From assembly GCF_963678975.1 (NCBI RefSeq), contig NC_089277.1:25556672-25620671 (forward strand): DNA of 64,000 nt. Direction: 5' to 3'. The first letter of the stretch is position 1; each line of letters begins with the position of its first letter. The position numbers and the translations under genes were made by a program. Under the pieces are notes generated by a model that saw nothing but the letters and a program-made list of their open reading frames with translations, was not told the DNA's origin and searched no databases. Shown in pieces: positions 21,995-32,900 of the stretch. Source of the stretch: Dysidea avara. Lineage: Eukaryota > Porifera > Demospongiae > Dictyoceratida > Dysideidae.

Positions 21995-22152
21995 CCTGAC
22001 CTAAGGTAAATGAGAGCAACAACAAGTGTTCGCAACAAGGTATCGCTTGCCTTTAGTGGTACCGTTAGGTTTGCCACGGTACCACGACGTCTAGGTGAGT
22101 GGTTAAAAAATAATGTCGAAGGACAAGCGAAATCCTGGAGTAAGGCAACAGA

Positions 22153-22170
22153 TCCTGGGATACAGCACCA
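22153..22170 (-). promoter_or_regulatory. Putative tRNA primer-binding site
   Basis: Two bases inside the 5' LTR the minus strand reads TGGTGCTGTATCCCAGGA. The leading TGG would pair with a tRNA CCA tail. The tRNA species is not assigned. Confidence 0.65.
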
Positions 22171-22172
22171 GA

Positions 22173-22368
22173 TGTCGATATCGGGACGTTTAGAAGGAGA
22201 CCAGGTTCCTTGTTGTACACGATTGATCGGGAAGGGAAGGATACCACAACACGCACACTCGATCTAATAACACACTACATACTCCAATTATAGCACATCA
22301 TTACATCATACTAAATATAGCGTTACTTATAATAGCTAAAGTACAGTAACAGTTAACTATCTATGACA
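22173..22368 (-). repeat. 5' LTR of the BEL/Pao element
   Basis: 196 bp; no difference from the other LTR seen by eye. It should hold the promoter. Internal to it, the minus strand reads TCTGGTGCTGTATCCCAG. Confidence 0.95.
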
Positions 22369-22649
22369 ATCATCAGTATAGCTTTGTTGTCATTGTGTGA
22401 ATTTTTTTAAGGATTCAGAATGAAATAACTAAATAAACAGTAAAACTATACACAATTAAGTGCATGGTGTGCGGTAATATGAACTGTTGATGATGAGTGC
22501 TGGTATTAAGGCACAGCCTATTGTGTATACCAGATCAGCACATTCAGTATTGAGGCTATTATTATTCCACTAGGGACTTAAGTTTTATAGTAATAGGTAA
22601 GTGCTTTATGTTGAACCATGACAGAGTTTAGTTTAGACTGAGCATAATT

Positions 22650-22835
22650 ATATTTTATTTATTTATTACTGTGTATAGGACTCCATCAAGGAGTATAACA
22701 CACAGATACAAAACAAAATCAAAGTAAATTCAGATGCTTTAACAAAACGTCCTTAAAACAGTTTATAGATGGCTGATTGATCACATCTTCTGGCAAAGTG
22801 TTCCATAATTTAATAGTGGATGGTAAAAAGGAGAA
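22650..22835 (-). mobile_element. LINE 3' end fragment
   Basis: The minus strand reads LWNTLPEDVINQPS then FKDVL, the C-terminal signature shared by many CR1/Jockey-like RT proteins, and ends in a TAAATAAATAAA tail at about 22650. Stops surround it. It lies just upstream of the next gene's candidate start. Confidence 0.6.
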
Positions 22836-23080
22836 TAAGTATTATTAGTCAGTGAATTCCCCCTTGCGCAATACACTGCAATGATATACAGTAGCTATAT
22901 ATAACCGTCACCCTATAAGGCGATAATGACACAGTATTTCGGGGAATATCATAGGGGAATTTATAGACTGGAGCCATACATGCTTCACGAAATTCTCTAG
23001 GGGCATGTCGGATGTTGGTTCAGTTCTCTATAATGATCATCAACTGTAGCTGATTGATTAAAACCTCTCTACCACGCACC

Positions 23081-23916
23081 ATGTCTGAAGATATTGGCGA
23101 GCTATCAATACCACTCCTGCTTCCCGAGAAGGTACGATAAACAAACGTGCGAAAACTGAAGTTCATGTTGATGTATTTTGCGTCTTTTCGTTTCAGTTAT
23201 TATAGATAGCCCCACCTGCTTGGCGTGCACGCAAAACATGTACACATACATCATTCTGCAGCTGCTTCCGTATATTATTTGTTACTTTAAGAATTTATTG
23301 GCATTATTATGGTGCATAGAAACTGTGTTTTGTTATGATAGAGATTAGCCACAGCACATCAGGATGATCAATCAAACCTGACTCTATCTGGCTGCATCTG
23401 CTTGTGTCTAACAGCTCTCTGGTATGTTGCAAAAAATTAAATGAAATTGTTTGAGACAAATTATGTGATAAACATAATTGTTTGTTCTGTATGGCAGCTC
23501 CAAATTGATTTTGTACTTCTCTTTCAATGTAAACAACTGATTATCCATACCTACAGTATTTCAAAAGTTGTTAATTGAATTTTTTATAGCAAAATTGGTC
23601 AGTTGATTGGTAGACACTATGCTATCATGTCAATACCTTTTAATTATATACAAACCACATAAACGTATTAGCTACATACATAGCTCAATGAACTTACCAG
23701 ATGTTTTGGTATTCATGGGGGATGATAGTACTGGCCGGATCTACATATACCTACAGATAATGTTTATTTTATCTACTGACTGTTCTATTAGAGTATCTTG
23801 ATTTTTGCAACAATTCACAATTAATTTTGTGATCTTTTTTTCTTTTCTTAATAATTAAGGAAGGTCCTATGAACTACCAGTTTCCATCATCTGCTTTGGT
23901 TGTCCTTCAGCTAAAA
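23081..23916 (+). CDS. Candidate 5' exons, unrecognised
   Basis: Three exons join in consistent phase. 23081-23131 starts at ATG (MSEDIGELSIPLLLPEK), donor GTACGA. 23342-23421 contributes RLATAHQDDQSNLTLSG and a hydrophobic CICLCLTAL. 23864-23916 follows a strong pyrimidine tract and contributes SYELPVSIICFGCPSAK. The third ends in phase 1 and I could not find a compatible next exon. They could be the N terminus of the downstream USP gene or a separate small gene. No zinc-finger UBP domain, expected at the N terminus of USP16/45, can be read here. Confidence 0.35.
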
Positions 23917-24142
23917 GTAGTTGTAGTCCCATAATAATTATGCTTTACTGATACCATGAATTATCAACTGCCAATACTTCTTGTTGGCTACATGCATATT
24001 TTCCATAACCAGCTACAGGTGCTAATATGTACTATATCTGAAAAATCTGCTCTATTCTGCAATGGATGTTGCAATGCAGTGTACACTCCCACCATGCTTC
24101 AGATCAATCACATGATTGACACACAATATATACACAAGATAA

Positions 24143-24599
24143 CAGAGGCGTAGGCAGGATTTCCAAAAGGGGGGTTCTGCCCTAAGTATAGAATCTCCAC
24201 AGCGGGGGCCGTGTACACGTGTACACGTGTAAACATGTGTATTCTAGTCCATTCGCAATAGCGAGTAGAGGCAGGGGCGGATCCAGAGTTTGGAAAGAAG
24301 GGGGGCACCTTTCTGAAAAACAGTTGAAGACCAAAAAAACTTGCTGAAAACCAGTTGAAGACCAAAAAAAAAAAAAAAAAAAAGAAAGGTCACGACAATA
24401 ATAGCTAGTTATCCTTACCAACTATATCACGTCTGTTATGTAAAATAAAATCCTATTTATAGCTTCATAGGTAAGCTACACTGCCTCATGAACATTGTGA
24501 CTGCTTTATTAGAGTAATTGACTGCTCTATTAGAGTATCTCTTAACTCTGAAAAGGGGGTTCGTCCGAACCCTTTGAACCCCCCCTGGCTACGCCCCTG
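24143..24599. mobile_element. 5 bp-TSD MITE, family copy 1
   Basis: The left end is CAGAGGCGTAGGCAGG and the right end is CCTGGCTACGCCCCTG, which are inverted copies with two mismatches. GATAA flanks both sides exactly. Inside are a second CAGGGGCGGATCCAG start at 24272, an A-run, and two CTCTAATAGAG-type motifs at 24499-24543. About 300 bp of the inside is the inverted counterpart of the copy at 60476-60843. Confidence 0.85.
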
Positions 24600-24747
24600 G
24601 ATAATCTTATATCAACAATGAAAACCACAAATCTTTTAGATGGGTCTTTGTTTTTAACCTTAAGACTAACTTGGCTGTTTTTGCCAGTTCATTACAATTA
24701 AGGATGAACAAGGTCACATTCAGAAAATCATGCAGTAACTGATCCAG

Positions 24748-25065
24748 CTTATCAATCAGACATCGTCATCACACCTCCTCTCCACTAAGATGTTCAAGCT
24801 TCACTTCAGAGAGAGAGAAAAAGAAGATATTAAATTTGTAAACCGAATGATTTTGTAGCATGCCATGTTAAAGATTTTCTTCAAGTTGGCTTACTGTATT
24901 TGCATATATACCACTTTCAACAAAAACCCTATGAATGAGGTGACCATACACATAATAGCTTTGTTGTTTAATCTGATCAATGCATGAATGTAAGAGTCCT
25001 AGTTAGACGTATGTGTGTTATATATTTATTAGGAGTGGCTTGAAGCAGTTAAGAAAACAATTCTT
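24748..25065 (+). CDS. Candidate exons resembling the end of a PH/GRAM-type fold
   Basis: 24748-24837 reads KMFKLHFREREKEDIKF and 25033-25065 reads EWLEAVKKTIL; both are phase 0 to phase 0 with GT donors and AG acceptors. A strand-rich piece followed by an EWLEAVKK helix is typical of the end of PH domains. Read this way they join the USP exon at 26932 directly, also phase 0. A competing model uses 25466-25503 and 26085-26116, which join each other and 26932 in phase (KPGQPAEEPPDCEKGRK) but do not fit this reading of 25033-25065. Only transcripts can decide. Confidence 0.35.
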
Positions 25066-26931
25066 GTAAGTGCTAATTGTTTGAAGCAATGTTTGTGTGC
25101 ATGTGCATGTGTTGTAGATATAACACATTAATTTTATAATGATTTTATTGCAAAGATATCTGAATGATTAGATTGTAAATACTGTAACATCGAAAAGTAA
25201 TAATAACAAACTCTTGTGAGGGTCTGATTCTGATTAGTTGGGTGATGATCGAGCAACACTAACACAATAAATTAAACTTTTGTATTTTGTCACTGCTAGG
25301 TACTCCATTGAGATATCCACTATGATAGCATCACCTTGATAATCCAACATCGGACATAAATGTCTTGTGTGTTGGATTGCACGTATTACTGTACATATTT
25401 GTAATGCCATACATGTATACTTTAAATAGGAATATTGTTTTATGTGATCTTGAATTTCTTTATAGTGTATACTGCATACTGTGGAAACCAGGACAACCAG
25501 CAGGTATAAAGCTCTGAGTTGGATATGTCTATAAAAATGTACATGTAATTCATTACATGTTGCTCATAACTTCTAAATAGTACAGTGCACTACATTTACA
25601 CTGTATATCTTTGAAAAATTAGATTGCAAGACTAAATTCAAGCTGACAATTTACAACTACAATTGACACCATTCTCATGTACTACCATAAAAACAGTATC
25701 AGTATCATGGCCTCAAGGACACTCCTCATAAGTATACCATAACTTCAAGTTGTACATGCTTGTAAGTACCGTAACGTTATCTTGATCCTATACAAATGTT
25801 CACAGGCTGGATACAATGCACATTAAAGAAATAACGTGTTACAATTTCTGGAGATACTTGTTATTGCTACAGTAATAATTATGAGTAATAAGTTACTATC
25901 AATTCTGTACACTTTATATAATCACAAATGTTAATACTGTACTGAGCTGTTGCACAAATAAAGTTTACAGGCTGTATATACATAAAACTTTATAGCATGT
26001 TCATTATGTCTTAACACTATAATATTAACAATTGTTGTTCTGTATTTTTGGCCTTTAATATCAGTTTGTATTGTGTTTCTGTAGAAGAACCACCGGATTG
26101 TGAAAAAGGACGTAAAGTATGTAGCCAAGTATTTTCATCTGACATACTTATGGCATGAGCATATGTATGCATGATGTCACCTCCACACTACATTATACTT
26201 AGTTTGAGTGACCATAGTTACAGTCCATGTGATGTACATGCATATGGGTGCATAAAGTTCACAGCAATACTGGAAGAACATATAGGAAGACAAAAGAATA
26301 GAGAGGACAACATTCAAACTTATTGTGCTTGTACTTGAGAAGGCTACGACATAAAAGGGCACATACTTCCTTCAGGATGGTACAAACACTAGAGATTGAG
26401 ATACTTACAAATATTAAATAATTAGAAGCAATCATGTTCAGATGCTCTAGTGGAGCAGACGTCATGATGGACAGCATTATCAACATGGACGTGTTGATAA
26501 TGCTGGTGTTGATAGTGTTGATAATAACATTGATAGTGTTCTTACTCTTCAGCTTTACTAGTTTACCAGTTCAGCTATAGCCTTTTAATCATTTAGAAAA
26601 TAACTAGTGTGCTCTGTAAATGTGACCCATCAAGTTTAATAACTCAAACTTTTCTTGCCTTTAACCTACATGTAATTTTGCTGCGTTATAGTGCTATAGT
26701 CAACTGTTTTATATTAAGTAGCTACTGTTTCTTATTCACAAAGTAAGTTATGTATGATTGTCGAGTCATGCTAATTGGAAAAACTAATCAACTACTCTTG
26801 TCACACTGGGTCACAATTATTGACAATACATGGACATTTAACAAGTTATACTGTATGTCTCTTATTCATTAGTACATTTAATACATGTGTATATTGTGTG
26901 TTATTTTATGTAAAATTTCTTTGCTTTGCAG

Positions 26932-29900
26932 GAAGGAGAAAATAGGACTATGGAGCCAAGTACATTTTGGTAAATACAATAAACCTTATTCCAAATGATG
27001 TCACTTCTACAAATGACAGATCCTATTTGGGGGACTCTAACGTACATATCAAAGTGCAAGTTTTAATGGGGCTTAGTAAAAATTGATTTACTGTTAAATC
27101 AAGGAAAAAGATATCAAGCTATAACTAATAGGTGTGGTTATAAAGGTAACGTTAATTTTATTTACTTAGAAAATATTATGAATCTTCAGATCTGAATAAC
27201 AACAATACTTGAGTCCCCCAAGTAAGACATCCACATGAATTTATTTGGAATAAGAATTTATACCATTTTTTCTGCATATGCAGTACAGTAGGATCTCCAT
27301 TATTTGAACACCTGTGTACCAGTTAAATTATGAAAATGTTCAGATCTGTGAATTTGTTCGGATAATTCATTAATGTACAGGGTTCTGAACTACTATAATA
27401 GAACATACACTTACTCTAATAGGATAATGACGAAATACTCTAACAGAGCAGTCGCTTGTACTGTTCGAATAATAAAGGGTTTAGATAATTGAGATTCAGA
27501 TAACTGAGGTCCTACTGTATTAGCATTGCGAGTACATGTATACGTGTCTCCTTAAATTATAATAAATTTACATGGGAGGATCAATACCTGTTTTTGGAGA
27601 CCCGGTCACATTGACAAAACTAACCCATCTGGTGGGTAATAGGCATGTTGTTTAAATGCCAAACTGTCCTAGCTGTTTGTTTGTTGTTTGGCTATAAAGT
27701 GATTGTACGGACCGCTATATAGTTATAACCTGACAACATAAAACTGTAGTAGTTGATTACTTAATTGAGACAAATGTGACCAGCTGAGCAACAACCGGTC
27801 ATTCAAATTCTATTTTGTTGCTCCTCTGCATGTTATCTATAGTAGCAAAGAAGTGGACTGCAAATGCTTCAGTCTTTTATGATGAACAATCTTGGAGTTA
27901 TAGCGATAGATATTTGGAACAGCAAGAGATTCAATTATTTTATACAACAATATTTGCCAAATGAATTACAGGTGCTTACTTAATCAATCATAATTCCCAA
28001 CTGAAACAAACTATGAAGATGGGACTTGGCTCAATCTGTTCACCATGAACTGGCAAATCCATCAAAGTATTAATGCATTTCCCATATGCACAAAGAAGAA
28101 GGCTATTTCAGTAATAGAATGACAATAGTAAACTCTAACTCTACTTCTACAATTTCTATTATTAGAGTATAGTATGCTTTGAAGTTTGGCGTTAATGAGG
28201 TATTTAAATCCAATAGATACTCAAGGGTAGGTATCTAAACTGGTTAGATACCAGTGATAATTTTTGTCATGTGCGTCATGTGTTTTGCTGGATTCCAGTC
28301 ACAACAGCCATCAGAAATCATCGCTAGAGTATAAAGAAACATCGCTGGATGATAAAGATGATTGTATTCATCTAGGAAGCTTACCGGGTAGTTTTAACAC
28401 TAATTCGATCAGGAAGCCACGACAGTGACCATAGCCACACAGGCCATAGTCTAAATTGGTTATTGCCCAAATCTGTGGTATCTTTGCTACTTTAAAGACC
28501 TTCGGAATGGCACATAATCACCTCAGCTTCCCCCTCGGTGATTATTGTACCATTCCTCAGGTCTCTAAGATAGTAAAGATACCTGGATTTGTGCAATAAC
28601 CTACACTTGTTATTACAAGATTGAGATATTCTAATAGAGCAGTCACTTATAACAGCATTTATATAAATATTCTATAACGTCAACAGATTTATTAATCAAT
28701 TTGATGGTCAAAATGATGTAGAGTGTGGAATTTCAGCGGAATATTTCTATACTTCTTGGTGATACAAAACTGATTATGGGCATAACTATACAGTAACTGC
28801 TAATCTGCAGTTTTTTAGTTATAGACCTCCTGTATTTATATCATACACTTGGGTGTATATACAAGCACATCCTCAGTACACTTAATTGTAGTTGAGGCAG
28901 AAATCAAAAATTAATAATGTTTTGCTAGTTTACATTGCCATTCCATTTTGTCAGTGGCTTCATGTCTGTATGTATGGGCTCACTCATAGGAGGATCTGAG
29001 TGAGGGCCAAGGGGTGCTGTGCCCTCCCCAGCTCTTCTATTGCCCCACTCACAGTATTATACTGATACCAGAAACTGGAATCATGCATTCACACTGAATT
29101 CAGAAGTATACTATAGAGAGACAATGGGCAAATAGAAGACAACAGTTATAAATGTACTTTACAGTTATACTGTACATTGTAAAGAAAGTGAGACAAATAG
29201 GTTTGATTTTTTGTACCAATATCGAGATACTCTAATAGAGCAGTCGCTACTCAGTAATAATTCTAATGTCAGAACAATACTAGTTATACTTTTATATTTT
29301 GATTTAGTACACTTTACCATCAAACAGGTTTTATCTCAGATAGGCTAACTAATCTTTATATGTATTGCTAGCATGCACTTGGAAGCTAAATGCTATCAAA
29401 ATGCTCCCATATTCAAACCTAGGTCTAATTTTTAAAAATTGTCACAAGCTACAGTCTTAGCTACAACTGTACGAGTGTCTATCGTTGTACTGAATAAGGT
29501 TATGCAACTGAATATAACTTGTGTACTAGAATTCCTCTTAGTGGAATAAACACTGTTGCACACTAAAATTTCTTGCCCCCCCCCCCCCCCCCCCCCCCTG
29601 ACAATACCTCCTAGATCCACCTATGGGCTCACTAGCTAACTGATGCATTAAAATTAGTATAATTATTATATGAAATGAAAAATAATAAATGCCAAGCATA
29701 CAGTAAGCATATATTATACATATACCTATTCACTTATTGATTTCTACTTCCCACAGGAGATTGGTGGATAACTGCTTGTGTTTGGAAGATCATGAGACTC
29801 TACAAGAACATAATCCTGATTCTTCAACTAGTGGGATACCACCTCCTGTATGATAATTTGTTTTCATGTATTTAAGTACTTTGTATAGGATTTGGCACTA

Positions 29901-32900
29901 ATTATTATTAAATTCTGAAATGTCAAATGTTTAAATCCTACCCACTAAGTTAGAATACTACAAGAATTCTAATTACAAGGTACATGTAATACTAGTAGAC
30001 AGAATATTCAAGCTGGAGTATGATTCTTTAGGATTCAGAAATATTACACTGTTTATGTTTAATATGACCCTTTTGTAAAGTTGCCTATTACCTAGACCCT
30101 TTTGTGGTGGATTTTTGGGGTATGTAAGTTACTTAGACCCTTTTCATGTTTATTATGTGCATCTATTCTGATAGTACTGGCAACGCATTGCTACCTGAAA
30201 TTAAACCCATAACTGTTGTTACGGGTGGAGTGATGCTTGTTTCTGCTAATTAATGCTACATTTCTCTGTTACAAGCAGCTGTCAAGAGTGTTAAAGTACA
30301 ACAGTTACATAAAGGGTTTAAATAAGTTCTATGGGGTCTGCATAATTTTGTAGCCCGATGGCCCTGTGTTGTGGCATCTCTCCTTCGCTCAGGCATTACT
30401 ACAGGGCCTGAGGGCTAAATTACGTAAACCCCTGTGGTTTGAAGTCTAACTATTACACATATTAACTATTTTCACATGTATGTACTAGTGTCTTTGTATT
30501 TACGTTTTCCATTTTATAGCCACTACCTAATGATGGTTTTAAGTGCTACTGCAATGCTATTGTACAAGTAAGGAGTATTCTGTGTTATTTGCAAGGGTCT
30601 ACTGTAGTTCCAAGGTTCACCACTCGATCTAGTTGATATAGTGAAAAGGATCTGGGGTGCAATGTTCTAGAAGTTTGTACTCTAATTTTTGAAGTAGAGT
30701 TTCAATTAATAAATTTACATGATCCTCTTGAGTTATATTTATCAGTTTATGTGGTGATTAATTTCCATGAACAGTTGCCATAGCTACTCATTATTAATGC
30801 TACAGCATCAACAACATCATGCTTTAGGAGTACAATCACTGTGTGAAATTTTGCTACATGGTATGCACCTTACTTTGCATTCTGCAATTATTCCATATGG
30901 TCAGGAATATTTGGCTGTTATATTAGAGTATCTCGATCTTGTAGACGGTTTTGTTTGGAAGGGAACATGCCCCCTGTGCTTTCTTCTGGGTCTGTCATTG
31001 AGGTGCCATTAAGAGATTTGGGTACCTATGTTTTGAAAGAAATTTGTTGCAAGTCACTTGGCTACTAAGAAGGTGTTCAATACGAAAATACCTTCTGCCT
31101 ACTACCCACAAATTTGATTCCTTTTTATTATTCTATAGTCTTGAAACAAATGTACCATGACTGTTGGAGATTTATAAAGATATTCCTTTTCCACCTGCCT
31201 ACTATATTTTGTGTGTTAATATGTACGTATGTTGTGTGGTATGTATATACTTTATTTATATGACAGGCTATGAGTCATGTACAAGGATTTCATCAGATGT
31301 TGGAAGTGCCTCAAAAAATTGCCCTAAAATCTAAAACTGTGAGTATTCCTCAAGTAGCTAGCATGTTTATTAAGCGTGTATTTACATGTAATAACAATAC
31401 AAAAAAAATTTATTTTGCACTTACCATTTCTGTTTTGTGTAAGCCTTGTATATATAAAGATATTATATTTACTTCTATCCCACTGAAGCCCTAAATCAAA
31501 GTAAAAAACTGGAAGCATATGGTAGTTAAACCCCAGTGCATATATGGAAGACACCATATATTTACACATTCAATTGAAAGAAGTGTAATCAAAGCAAATT
31601 GAAGCCTAACACATATAAAATACAAGCTCAGCAAAAATTAAAGCAATACACATTGTAAAACTACAGTCTTGTCCCCTGTCGCCCACGCGCTCGATCACGT
31701 GAAGGGCACATGATCAAGTGTGTGGGAACATGGGGACAAGACTAGACTGTATAGTAAACCACAAGTTCAACAAAAATTGAAGCCACACAACTGTCATGCT
31801 TGTCTAGCCTTATTGACACGTTGTTTGTGAACTTGACTGCTTCAAAGTGTGGGATAGAAGCCAGTTAAACCCCACCATGAGTAGGACATCGTAGTTATCA
31901 ACCGGAGGCTGACATGTTGAAGCCTAGATATCCTACTCATGGTGGGGTTTAACTATAACTTACATATCCATGTATAATATATATATATATAGTTGAGTGA
32001 TGCAAATGCAAATTTTTTTGGCAATTATGTATACTATATGTGGCTGGATTTTGGAAAGAATAACCAAAATTACACATCAACAGTTTTGAAATAAATGGTT
32101 GTACAAATATCAATCCTATTAATATACTGTAACTAAAGGGTATTGAACAAAATTAATGTACATGGTAAATATGCTTATTTATAAGCGCTGCACCATAGAG
32201 TCGGGTTGTTAAGCTCATGTCTCTATTAGGTGCATGTTATTTGTTAAGCACATACAAATTTCTTGTGATTAACCATAGCTGATAAACTCACGTGACCCAA
32301 TGCGATACTGAACACAACGACAAAGCTACACACAGGAAGAAATGCTGGAAGTACTGGAAAATTAATGTCTCCTGGAGCACTCACATCTCTCTTGAGGTCT
32401 CCCTTCACTATGTATACAGCAAATCATCCTTCTGGATTGTAATATTCTTGTTCATCACTAAGGATTTCACCCTGAAATGGAGTCAAATATCCTAATACAC
32501 TGGCGTAATGACCACAAACTACTCTATTACAACATAGTAATTCCGTGTTAAACACACCTTAGGCGTATGCACCTAACAAATAGTGCTTTTTCCAAAAAAA
32601 AATTTCTGACTTTATGGTATTGAGAAATGTCACATTTTAAGTATTTAGAGTATTGTAAATGTAGTTGGAGATACAGTATGTATACTGTCCTTGGTAGACT
32701 GTAGGACTAGTGCGCACAACACAATACACCAACAAGTAATTTGAATCACTATCATTGGAAAAATCTGAAAAATACAGATTACAACTACATTTATATACAC
32801 GCAAGCAATTACATAATTTTAGATTACATCATAATCATAATAAATTTGTCCAGTCACTACAGTATGTGTACCAGATATTATTTTTTGTACAAATACAGTA

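Larger units (their letters stand above)
16048..22368 (-). mobile_element. Complete BEL/Pao LTR retrotransposon, very young
   Basis: A 6321 bp element bounded by two 196 bp LTRs that look identical and start TG, end CA. The flanking ATCAT at 16043-16047 and 22369-22373 is an exact 5 bp target duplication. The internal order on the minus strand is 5' LTR, primer site, gag, pol with protease, RT, RNase H and integrase, purine tract, 3' LTR. That order, with a C-terminal DUF5641, is diagnostic of BEL/Pao. Identical LTRs imply recent insertion. It sits 157 bp past the USP pseudogene's stop. Confidence 0.95.

Noticed and set aside
24264-24599. Inner CAGGGGCGGATCCAG at 24272 as the true left end of the MITE
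   Set aside because: Its flank (AGAGG) does not match the right flank, whereas the outer end at 24143 gives an exact GATAA duplication.
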